From contig NC_092676.1 in the NCBI RefSeq assembly GCF_964355755.1, positions 12,260,288-12,324,287 on the forward strand: 64,000 nt of DNA. The letters run 5' to 3'. This DNA comes from Antedon mediterranea. Lineage: Eukaryota; Echinodermata; Crinoidea; Comatulida; Antedonidae. The translations under genes and the position numbers were made by a program. The notes beneath the pieces were generated by a model. That model was not told where the DNA came from. It made no database searches and saw nothing but the letters and a program-made list of their open reading frames with translations. This document shows positions 1 to 10,782 of this stretch, piece by piece. Position 1 is the first letter of the stretch. Every line of letters starts with the position of its first letter.

Positions 1-234
1 GAGTGTACAAAATTGCTTCAAATGGCATTTAGAGAGGTTTTAGACCATTTTGTGCATTTCGATAAAACTTTTCACACAAAAACATCAAAGTGCACAGAAT
101 ATCTTAATACCGTGTCTGAAATCGTTTTAAACCATTTTGAGCATGTCGATAAAACTTTTCACACAAAAACATCAAAGTGCACAGAATATCTTCAAATCGC
201 ATTTAGAGACGTTTTAGACCATTTTGTGCATTTC

Positions 235-322
235 GAAAAAATTTGTTAACATAAAAAGACCAAAGTGTTTAGAATATCTCCAAATCGCATTTGGAGACGT
301 TTTAGACCATTTTGTGCATTTC
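235..322 (+). repeat. C-type satellite monomer, 88 bp (example)
   Basis: Starts GAAAAAATTTGTTAACATA, continues AAAAGACCAAAGTGTTTAG and AATATCTCC, and ends like the A type. It contains a perfect inverted repeat at 277-297: arm TCTCCAAAT, loop CGC, then the arm's complement. It recurs at irregular but higher-order positions (for example 661, 5822, 8725, 17807, 20504, 36562, 62120), so it is a useful landmark for repeat blocks. Confidence 0.92.
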
Positions 323-400
323 GATGAAACTTGGTTACACAAAAACATCAAAGTGCTTAAAATCACATTTAAAACCGTTTTAGAGCGTTTTGAGCGATTC
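323..400 (+). repeat. B-type satellite monomer, 78 bp (example)
   Basis: Starts GATGAAACTTGGTTACAC and carries GTGCTTAAAATCACATTT. Compared with the A type it lacks ten bases around AGCTTCAAAT, between two AAAT direct repeats, and has one extra base in the GGTTACAC part, giving 78 instead of 87 bp. It usually follows a C or A monomer. A sub-variant with GAGCGTTTTGAG is followed by GATAAACTT with one A fewer. Confidence 0.92.
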
Positions 401-486
401 GATAAACTTTTCACACAAAAACATCAAAGTGCACAAAATAGCTTCAAATCGCATTTAGAGATGTTTTAGACCATTTTGTGCATTTC

Positions 487-573
487 GATAAAACTTTTCA
501 CACAAAAACATCAAATTGCACAAAATAGCTTAATACCGTGTTTGAAATCATTTTAAACCATTTTGAGCATGTC
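487..573 (+). repeat. D-type satellite monomer, 87 bp (example)
   Basis: Has TCAAATTGCACAAAATAGC followed by TTAATACCGTG or TTAATATCGTG where A monomers have TTCAAATCGCA, and ends GAGCATGTC rather than GTGCATTTC. The four large palindromes in the window are centred in this monomer type, at its AATATCGTG block. Confidence 0.9.
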
Positions 574-1942
574 GATAAAACTTTTCACACAAAAATATCA
601 AAGTGCACAGAATATCTTCAAATCGCATTTATAGACGTTTTAGACCATTTTGTGCATTTCGAAAAAATTTGTTAACATAAAAAGACCAAAGTGTTTAGAA
701 TATCTCCAAATCGCATTTGGAGACGTTTTAGACCATTTTGTGTTTTTCGAAAAAACTTTTCACACAAAAACATCAAAGTGTACAAAATTGCTTCAAATCG
801 CATTTGGAGACGTTTTAGACCATTTTGTGATTTTCGAAAAACTTTTCACACAAAAACATCAAAGTGTAGAAAATTGCTTCAAATCGGAAAAAAAATGTTT
901 TGAGAGATGTTTTAGAACAATTTTGTGCATTTCGAAAAAATTTGTTAACATAAAAAGACCAAAGTGTTTAGAATATCTCCAAATCGCATTTGGAGACGTT
1001 TTAGACCATTTTGTGCATTTCGATGACACTTGGTTACACAAAAACATCAAAGTGCTTAAAATCACATTTAAAACCGTTTTAGAGCGTTTTGAGCATTTCG
1101 ATAAACTTTTCAAACAAAAACATCAAAGTGTACAAAATAGCTTCAAATCGTATTTGGAGACGTTTTAGACCATTTTGTGCGTTTCGATGTATCTTGGTTA
1201 CACAAAAACATCAAAGTGCTTAAAATCACATTTAAAACCGTTTTAGTGCATTTTGAGCATTTCGATAAAACTTTTCACACAAAAACATCAAATTGCACAA
1301 AATAGCTTAATATCGTGTTTGAAAACGTTTTAGACCATTTTGAGCATGTCGATAAAACTTTTCACACAAAAACATAAAAGTGCACAGAATAGCTTCAAAT
1401 CGCATTTGGAGTCGTTTTAGACCATTTTGTGCATTTCGAAAAAACTTTTTAACATAAAAACACCAAAGTTCTTAGAATAGCTTCAAATCGCATTTGGAGA
1501 CGTTTTAGACCATTTTGTGCATATCGATGAAACTTGGTTACACAAAAACATCAAAGTGCTTAAAATCACATTTGAAACCGTTTTAGAGCATTTTGAGCAT
1601 TTCGATAAAACTTTTCACACAAAAACATCAAAGTGTACAAAATAGCTTCAAATCACATTTGAAACCGTTTTAGACCATTTTGAGCATTTCGATAAAACTT
1701 TTCACACAAAAACATCAAAGTGTACAAAATAGCTTCAAATCGCATTTGGAGACGTTTTAGACCATTTTGTGCATTTCGATGAAACTTGGTTACACAAAAA
1801 CATCAAAGTGCTTAAAATTTCATTTGAAAGCGTTTTAGAGCATTTTGAGCATTTCGATAATACTTTTCACACAAAAACATCAAAGTGTACAAAATAGCTT
1901 CAAATCGCATTTGGAGACGTTTTAGACCATTTTGTGCATTTC

Positions 1943-2029
1943 GATAAAACTTTTCACACAAAAACATCAAAGTGTACAAAATAACTTCAAATCGCATTTA
2001 GAGAGGTTTTAGACCATTTTGTGCATTTC
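1943..2029 (+). repeat. A-type satellite monomer, 87 bp (example)
   Basis: Representative of the commonest monomer. It starts GATAAAACTTTTCACAC, passes through GTGTACAAAATA and ATCGCATTTAGAGA, and ends TTTTGTGCATTTC, where the next GATAAAAC begins exactly 87 bp later. Many copies have CATTTGGAGACG or CATTTAGAGAGG in the middle, giving A sub-variants. Confidence 0.93.
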
Positions 2030-2383
2030 GATAAAACTTTTCACACAAAAACATCAAAGTGTACAAAATAGCTTCAAATCGCATTTAGAGACGTTTTAGA
2101 CCATTTTGTGCATTTCGATAAAACTTTTCACACAAAAACATCAAATTGCACAAAATAGCTTAATATCGTGTTTGAAAACGTTTTAAACCATTTTGAGCAT
2201 GTCGATAAAACTTTTCACACAAAAATATCAAAGTGCACCGAATATCTTCAAATCGCATTTAGAGACGTTTTAGACCATTTTGTGCATTTCGGAAAAATTT
2301 GTTAACATAAAAAGACCAAAGTGTTTAGAATATCTCCAAATCGCATTTGGAGACGTTTTAGACCATTTTGTGTTTTTCGATGA

Positions 2384-2483
2384 NNNNNNNNNNNNNNNNN
2401 NNNNNNNNNNNNNNNNNNNNNNNNNNNNNNNNNNNNNNNNNNNNNNNNNNNNNNNNNNNNNNNNNNNNNNNNNNNNNNNNNNN
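2384..2483. other. Assembly gap of 100 N
   Basis: Exactly 100 N, the usual placeholder for a gap of unknown size. The base calls on each side (TTTCGATGA before, AACTTGGTTACAC after) would join into an ordinary B-type monomer start, so the true missing length may be zero or a whole number of repeat units. Confidence 0.98.
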
Positions 2484-3079
2484 AACTTGGTTACACAAAA
2501 ACATCAAAGTGCTTAAAATCACATTTAAAACCGTTTTAGAGCGTTTTGAGCATTTCGATAAACTTTTCACACAAAAACATCAAAGTGCACAAAATAGCTT
2601 CAAATCGCATTTAGAGATGTTTTAGACCATTTTGTGCGTTTCGATAAAACTTTTCACACAAAAACATCAAAGTGCACAGAATAGCTTCAAATCGCATTTG
2701 GAGACGTTTTAGACCATTTTGTGCATTTCAAAAAAACTTTTTAACATAAAAACACCAAAGTGCTTAGAATCACATTTGAAACCGTTTTAGAGCATTTTGT
2801 GCATTTCGACGAAACTTGGTTACACAAAAACATCAAAGTGCTTAAAATCACATTTGAAACCGTTTTAGAGCATTTTGAGCATTTCGATAAAACTTTTCAC
2901 ACAAAAACATCAAAGTGTACAAAATAGCTTCAAATCGCATTTAGAGAGGTTTTAGAGCATTTTGAGCATTTCGATAAAACTTTTCACACAAAAACATCAA
3001 AGTGTACAAAATAGCTTCAAATCACATTTGAAACCGTTTTAGACCATTTTGAGCATTTCGATAAAACTTTTCACACAAA

Positions 3080-4150
3080 AATATCAAAGTGTACAAAATA
3101 GCTTCAAATCGCATTTGGAGACGTTTTAGACCATTTTGTGCATTTCGATGAAACTTGGTTACACAAAAACATCAAAGTGCTTAAAATCACATTTGAAACC
3201 GTTTTAGAGCATTTTTAGCATTTCGATAATACTTTTCACACAAAAACATCAAAGTGTACAAAATAGCTTCAAATCGCATTTGGAGACGTTTTAGACCATT
3301 TTGTGCATTTCGATAAAACTTTTCACACAAAAACATCAAAGTGTACAAAATAGCTTCAAATCGCATTTAGAGACGTTTTAGACCATTTTGTGCATTTCGA
3401 TAAAACTTTTCACACAAAAACATCAAATTGCACAAAATAGCTTCAAGTCGCATTTGGAGACGTTTTAAACCATTTTGTGCATTTCGATAAAACTTTTCAC
3501 ATAAAAACATCAAAGTGTACAAAATAGCTTCAAATGGCATTTAGAGACGTTTTAGACCATTTTGGGCATTTCGATGAAACTTAGTTACACAAATACATAA
3601 AAGTCCTTAAAATCACATTTCAAACCGTTTTAGAGCATTTTGAGCATTTCGATAAAACTTTTCACACAAAAACATCAAAGTGCACAAAATAGCTTCAAAT
3701 CGCATTTAGAGATGTTTTAGACCATTTTGTGCAATTCGATAAAACTTTTCACACAAAAACATCAAATTGCACAAAATAGCTTAATATCGTGTTTGAAAAC
3801 GTTTTAGACCATTTTGAGCATGTCGATAAAACTTTTCACACAAAAACATAAAAGTGAACAGAATAGCTTCAAATTGGATTTGGAGACGTTTTAGAGCATT
3901 TTGTGCATTTCGATAAAATGTGTTAACATAAAAAGACCAAAGTTTTTAGAATATCTTCAAATCACATTTGGAGACGTTTTAGACCATTTTTTGCATTTCG
4001 ATGAAACTTGGTTACACAAAAACATCAAAGTGCTTAAAACCGTTGCTTAAAATCACATTTAAAACCGTTTTAGAGCATTTTGAGCATTTCGTTAAAACTT
4101 TTCACACAAAAACATCAAAGTGTACAAAATAGCTTCAAATCGCATTTAGA
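3080..4150 (+). repeat. Block duplicated at 8911-9981
   Basis: Landmarks including GCATTTTTAGCATTTCGA, the CAAATACATAAAAGTCC monomer and a 13-bp insertion CTTAAAACCGTTG recur at a constant offset of 5,831 bp. Similarity ends near 4150/9981, where one copy has GGGCATTTCGATG and the other an A-type monomer. Confidence 0.8.
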
Positions 4151-5450
4151 GACGTTTTAGACCATTTTGGGCATTTCGATGAAACTTAGTTACACAAATA
4201 CATAAAAGTCCTTAAAATCACATTTCAAACCGTTTTAGAGCATTTTGAGCATTTCGATAAAACTTTTCACACAAAAACATCAAAGTGCACAAAATAGCTT
4301 CAAATCGCATTTAGAGATGTTTTAGACCATTTTGTGCAATTCGATAAAACTTTTCACACAAAAACATCAAATTGCACAAAATAGCTTAATATCGTGTTTG
4401 AAAACGTTTTAGACCATTTTGAGCATGTCGATAAAACTTTTCACACAAAAACATATAAGTGAACAGAATAGCTTCAAATTGGATTTGGAGACGTTTTAGA
4501 GCATTTTGTGCATTTCGATAAAATGTGTTAACATAAAAAGACCAAAGTGTTTAGAATATCTTCAAATCACATTTGGAGACGTTTTAGACCATTTTTTGCA
4601 TTTCGATGAAACTTGGTTACACAAAAACATCAAAGTGCTTAAAACCGTTGCTTAAAATCACATTTAAAACCGTTTTAGAGCATTTTGAGCATTTCGTTAA
4701 AACTTTTCACACAAAAACATCAAAGTGTACAAAATAGCTTCAAATCGCATTTAGAGAGGTTTTAGACCATTTTGTGCATTTCGATAAAACTTTTCACACA
4801 AAAACATCAAAGTGTACAAAATAGCTTCAAATGGCATTTAGAGACGTTTTAGACCATTTTGGGCATTTCGATGAAACTTAGTTACACAAATACATAAAAG
4901 TCTTTAAAATCACATTTCAAACCGTTTTAGAGCATTTTGAGCATTTCGATAAAACTTTTCACACAAAAACATCAAAGTGCACAAAATAGCTTCAAATCGC
5001 ATTTAGAGATGTTTTAGACCATTTTGTGCAATTCGATAAAACTTTTCACACAAAAACATCAAATTGCACAAAATAGCTTAATATCGTGTTTGAAAACGTT
5101 TTAGACCATTTTGAGCATGTCGATAAAACTTTTCACACAAAAACATAAAGTGAACAGAATAGCTTCAAATTGGATTTGGAGACGTTTTAGAGCATTTTGT
5201 GCATTTCGATAAAATGTGTTAACATAAAAAGACCAAAGTGTTTAGAATATCTTCAAATCACATTTGGAGACGTTTTAGACCATTTTTTGCATTTCGATGA
5301 AACTTGGTTACACAAAAACATCAAAGTGCTTAAAACCGTTGCTTAAAATCACATTTAAAACCGTTTTAGAGCATTTTGAGCATTTCGTTAAAACTTTTCA
5401 CACAAAAACATCAAAGTGTACAAAATAGCTTCAAATCGCATTTAGAGAGG
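3545..5450 (+). repeat. Tandem higher-order units of about 605 and 691 bp
   Basis: The 13-bp insertion CTTAAAACCGTTG marks units at 4033, 4638 and 5329, spacings of 605 and 691 bp. The longer unit equals the shorter plus about one monomer. Each unit also has the rare monomer with CTTAGTTACACAAATACAT. A further single copy of the insertion lies at 9864. Confidence 0.82.
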
Positions 5451-8400
5451 TTTTAGACCATTTTGTGCATTTCGATAAAACTTTTCACACAAAAACATCA
5501 AAGTGTACAAAATAGCTTCAAATCGCATTTAGAGAGGTTTTAGACCATTTTGTGCATTTCGATAAAACTTTTCACACAAAAACATCAGAGTGTACAAAAT
5601 TGCTTCAAATGGCATTTAGAGAGGTTTTAGACCATTTTGTGCATTTCGATAAAACTTTTCACACAAAAACATCAAAGTGCACAGAATATCTTAATACCGT
5701 GTCTGAAATCGTTTTAAACCATTTTGAGCATGTCGATAAAACTTTTCACACAAAAACATCAAAGTGCACAGAATATCTTCAAATCGCATTTAGAGACGTT
5801 TTAGACCATTTTGTGCATTTCGAAAAAATTTGTTAACATAAAAAGACCAAAGTGTTTAGAATATCTCCAAATCGCATTTGGAGACGTTTTAGACCATTTT
5901 GTGCATTTCGATGAAACTTGGTTACACAAAAACATCAAAGTGCTTAAAATCACATTTAAAACCGTTTTAGAGCGTTTTGAGCGATTCGATAAACTTTTCA
6001 CACAAAAACATCAAAGTGCACAAAATAGCTTCAAATCGCATTTAGAGATGTTTTAGACCATTTTGTGCATTTCGATAAAACTTTTCACACAAAAACATCA
6101 AATTGCACAAAATAGCTTAATACCGTGTTTGAAATCATTTTAAACCATTTTGAGCATGTCGATAAAACTTTTCACACAAAAATATCAAAGTGCACAGAAT
6201 ATCTTCAAATCGCATTTAGAGACGTTTTAGACCATTTTGTGCATTTCGAAAAAATTTGTTAACATAAAAAGACCAAAGTGTTTAGAATATCTCCAAATCG
6301 CATTTGGAGACGTTTTAGACCATTTTGTGTTTTTCGAAAAAACTTTTCACACAAAAACATCAAAGTGTACAAAATTGCTTCAAATCGCATTTGGAGACGT
6401 TTTAGACCATTTTGTGATTTTCGAAAAACTTTTCACACAGAAACATCAAAGTGTAGAAAATTGCTTCAAATCGGAAAAAAAATGTTTTGAGAGATGTTTT
6501 AGAACAATTTTGTGCATTTCGAAAAAATTTGTTAACATAAAAAGACCAAAGTGTTTAGAATATCTCCAAATCGCATTTGGAGACGTTTTAGACCATTTTG
6601 TGCATTTCGATGACACTTGGTTACACAAAAACATCAAAGTGCTTAAAATCACATTTAAAACCGTTTTAGAGCGTTTTGAGCATTTCGATAAACTTTTCAA
6701 ACAAAAACATCAAAGTGTACAAAATAGCTTCAAATCGTATTTGGAGACGTTTTAGACCATTTTGTGCGTTTCGATGTATCTTGGTTACACAAAAACATCA
6801 AAGTGCTTAAAATCACATTTAAAACCGTTTTAGTGCATTTTGAGCATTTCGATAAAACTTTTCACACAAAAACATCAAATTGCACAAAATAGCTTAATAT
6901 CGTGTTTGAAAACGTTTTAGACCATTTTGAGCATGTCGATAAAACTTTTCACACAAAAACATAAAAGTGCACAGAATAGCTTCAAATCGCATTTGGAGTC
7001 GTTTTAGACCATTTTGTGCATTTCGAAAAAACTTTTTAACATAAAAACACCAAAGTTCTTAGAATAGCTTCAAATCGCATTTGGAGACGTTTTAGACCAT
7101 TTTGTGCATATCGATGAAACTTGGTTACACAAAAACATCAAAGTGCTTAAAATCACATTTGAAACCGTTTTAGAGCATTTTGAGCATTTCGATAAAACTT
7201 TTCACACAAAAACATCAAAGTGTACAAAATAGCTTCAAATCACATTTGAAACCGTTTTAGACCATTTTGAGCATTTCGATAAAACTTTTCACACAAAAAC
7301 ATCAAAGTGTACAAAATAGCTTCAAATCGCATTTGGAGACGTTTTAGACCATTTTGTGCATTTCGATGAAACTTGGTTACACAAAAACATCAAAGTGCTT
7401 AAAATTTCATTTGAAAGCGTTTTAGAGCATTTTGAGCATTTCGATAATACTTTTCACACAAAAACATCAAAGTGTACAAAATAGCTTCAAATCGCATTTG
7501 GAGACGTTTTAGACCATTTTGTGCATTTCGATAAAACTTTTCACACAAAAACATCAAAGTGTACAAAATAACTTCAAATCGTATTTAGAGACGTTTTAGA
7601 CCATTTTGTGCATTTTGATAAAACTTTTCACACAAAAACATCAAATTGCACAAAATAGCTTAATATCGTGTTTGAAAACGTTTTAAACCATTTTGAGCAT
7701 GTCGATAAAACTTTTCACACAAAAATATCAAAGTGCACAGAATATCTTCAAATCGCATTTAGAGACGTTTTAGACCATTTTGTGCATTTCGAAAAAAATT
7801 TGTTAACATAAAAAGACCAAAGTGTTTAGAATATCTCCAAATCGCATTTGGAGACGTTTTAGACCATTTTGTGATTTTCGAAAAACTTTTCACACTAAAA
7901 CATCAAAGTGTAGAAAATTGCTTCAAATCGCATTTAGAGATGTTTTAGACAATTTTGTGCATTTCGAAAAAATTTGTTAACATAAAAAGACCAAAGTGTT
8001 TAGAATATCTCCAAATCGCATTTGGAGACGTTTTAGACCATTTTGTGCATTTCGATGACACTTGGTTACACAAAAACATCAAAGTGCTTAAAATCACATT
8101 TAAAACCGTTTTAAAGCGTTTTGAGCATTTCGATAAACTTTTCAAACAAAAACATCAAAGTGTACAAAATAGCTTCAAATCGTATTTGGAGACGTTTTAG
8201 ACCATTTTGTGCGTTTCGATGAATCTTGGTTACACAAAAACATCAAAGTGCTTAAAATCACATTTAAAACCGTTTTAGTGCATTTTGAGCATTTCGATAA
8301 AACTTTTCACACAAAAACATCAAATTGCACAAAATAGCTTAATATCGTGTTTGAAAACGTTTTAGACCATTTTGAGCATGTCGATAAAACTTTTCACACA

Positions 8401-10769
8401 AAAACATAAAAGTGAACAGAATAGCTTCAAATTGCATTTGGAGACGTTTTAGAGCATTTTGTGCATTTCGATAAAATGTGTTAACATAAAAAGACCAAAG
8501 TGTTTAGAATATCTTCAAATCACATTTGGAGACGTTTTAGACCATTTTTTGCATTTCGATGAAACTTGGTTACACAAAAACATCAAAGTGCTTAAAATCA
8601 CATTTAAAACCGTTTTAGAGCATTTTGAGCATTTCAATAAAACTTTTCACACAAAAACATCAAAAAGTGCACAGAATATCTTCAAATCGAATTTAGAGAC
8701 GTTTTAGACCATTTTGTGCATTTCGAAAAAATTTGTTAACATAAAAAGACCAAAGTGTTTAGAATATCTCCAAATCGCATTTGGAGACGTTTTAGACCAT
8801 TTTGTGCATTTCGATGAAACTTGGTTACACAAAAACATCAAAGTGCTTAAAATCACATTTGAAACCGTTTTAGAGCATTTTGAGCATTTTGATAAAACTT
8901 TTCACACAAAAACATCAAAGTGTACAAAATAGCTTCAAATCGCATTTGGAGACGTTTTAGACCATTTTGTGCATTTCGATGAAACTTGGTTACACAAAAA
9001 CATCAAAGTGCTTAAAATCACATTTGAAACCGTTTTAGAGCATTTTTAGCATTTCGATAATACTTTTCACACAAAAACATCAAAGTGTACAAAATAGCTT
9101 CAAATCGCATTTGGAGACGTTTTAGACCATTTTGTGCATTTCGATAAAACTTTTCACACAAAAACATCAAAGTGTACAAAATAGCTTCAAATCGCATTTA
9201 GAGACGTTTTAGACCATTTTGTGCATTTCGATAAAACTTTTCACACAAAAACATCAAATTGCACAAAATAGCTTCAAGTCGCATTTGGAGACGTTTTAAA
9301 CCATTTTGTGCATTTCGATAAAACTTTTCACATAAAAACATCAAAGTGTACAAAATAGCTTCAAATGGCATTTAGAGACGTTTTAGACCATTTTGGGCAT
9401 TTCGATGAAACTTAGTTACACAAATACATAAAAGTCCTTAAAATCACATTTCAAACCGTTTTAGAGCATTTTGAGCATTTCGATAAAACTTTTCACACAA
9501 AAACATCAAAGTGCACAAAATAGCTTCAAATCGCATTTAGAGATGTTTTAGACCATTTTGTGCAATTCGATAAAACTTTTCACACAAAAACATCAAATTG
9601 CACAAAATAGCTTAATATCGTGTTTGAAAACGTTTTAGACCATTTTGAGCATGTCGATAAAACTTTTCACACAAAAACATAAAAGTGAACCGAATAGCTT
9701 CAAATTGGATTTGGAGACGTTTTAGAGCATTTTGTGCATTTCGATAAAATGTGTTAACATAAAAAGACCAAAGTGTTTAGAATATCTTCAAATCACATTT
9801 GGAGACGTTTTAGACCATTTTTTGCATTTCGATGAAACTTGGTTACACAAAAACATCAAAGTGCTTAAAACCGTTGCTTAAAATCACATTTAAAACCGTT
9901 TTAGAGCATTTTGAGCATTTCGTTAAAACTTTTCACACAAAAACATCAAAGTGTACAAAATAGCTTCAAATCGCATTTAGAGAGGTTTTAGACCATTTTG
10001 TGCATTTCGATAAAACTTTTCACACAAAAACATCAAAGTGAACAAAATAACTTCAAATCGCATTTAGAGACGTTTTAGACCATTTTGTGCATTTTGATAA
10101 AACTTTTCACACAAAAACATCAAATTGCACAAAATAGCTTAATACCGTGTTTGAAATCGTTTTAAACCATTTTGAGCATGTCGATAAAACTTTTCACAAA
10201 AAAACATCAAAGTGCACAGAATAGCTTCAAATCGCATTTTGAGACGTTTTAAACCATTTTGTGCATTTCGATAAAACTTTTCACATAAAAACATCAAAGT
10301 GTACAAAATAGCTTCAAATCGCATTTAGAGACGTTTTAGACCATTTTGGGCATTTCGATGAAACTAAGTTACACAAATACATAAAAGTCCTTAAAATCAC
10401 ATTTCAAACCGTTTTAGAGCATTTTGAGCATTTCGATAAAACTTTTCACACAAAAATATCAAAGTGCACAGAATAGCTTCAAATCGCATTTGGAGACGTT
10501 TTAGACCATTTTGTGTTTTTCGAAAAAACTTTTCACACAAAAACATCAAAGTGTACAAAATTGCTTCAAATCGCATTTGGAGACGTTTTAGACCATTTTG
10601 TGATTTTCGAAAAACTTTTCACACAAAAACATCAAAGTGTAGAAAATTGCTTCAAATCGCATTTAGAGACGTTTTAGACCATTTTGTGCATTTCGAAAAA
10701 ATTTGTTAACATAAAAAGACCAAAGTGTTTAGAATATCTCCAAATCGCATTTGGAGACGTTTTAGACCA

Positions 10770-10780
10770 TTTTTTTTTTT
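10770..10780 (-). other. LINE poly(A) tail / 3' insertion junction
   Basis: A run of 11 T on the + strand (poly(A) on the element strand). The satellite normally has TTTT followed by GTGC here, so about four T belong to the target and about seven to the tail. This is what target-primed reverse transcription predicts when a nick after TTTT primes on a poly(A) RNA end. Confidence 0.8.
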
Positions 10781-10782
10781 AT

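Larger units (their letters stand above)
1..1990 (+). repeat. Higher-order block duplicated at 5588-7577
   Basis: Every landmark in 1-1990 recurs 5,587 bp downstream, including private variants such as GAGCGATTC, the interrupted run near 888-905 and GTTCTTAGAATAGC. I noticed a single substitution in the first kilobase (ACACAAAAAC versus ACACAGAAAC near 6440). The copies part near 1990/7577, where the left one holds an extra A-type monomer. Confidence 0.85.
1..2383 (+). repeat. Satellite array, left segment before the gap
   Basis: Head-to-tail monomers of 78-88 bp, recognised by recurring blocks such as CGTTTTAGACCATTTTG, GCATTTCGATAAAAC and ACACAAAAACATCAAAG. All monomers run in the same direction. 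The mix of types (A, B, C, D) follows a higher-order order rather than a simple monomeric one. Open frames in this segment (for example 650-1168) are by-products of monomer lengths divisible by three; they have no start context, domain or conserved boundary of their own. Confidence 0.97.
2484..10773 (+). repeat. Satellite array, between the gap and the LINE
   Basis: Continuous + strand monomers of A, B, C and D types. It ends in a C-type monomer cut after GACGTTTTAGACCATTTT, where the LINE's poly(T)-side end begins. No foreign sequence or host gene is visible in this stretch. Confidence 0.97.

Noticed and set aside
650-1168. Open frames of 60-172 codons repeated through the satellite (for example 650-1168, 34930-35415, 47142-47627)
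   Set aside because: Monomers of 78 and 87 bp are divisible by three, so a frame without stops stays open over several units. The frames end wherever an 88-bp monomer or a TAG in AAATAGC is met, both strands show them, and no domain or stable start is seen.
1943-2029. CENP-B box in the monomer (TTCG followed by A)
   Set aside because: TTCGATAAAAC matches the first half of the box, but the required CGGG is absent from all monomers.
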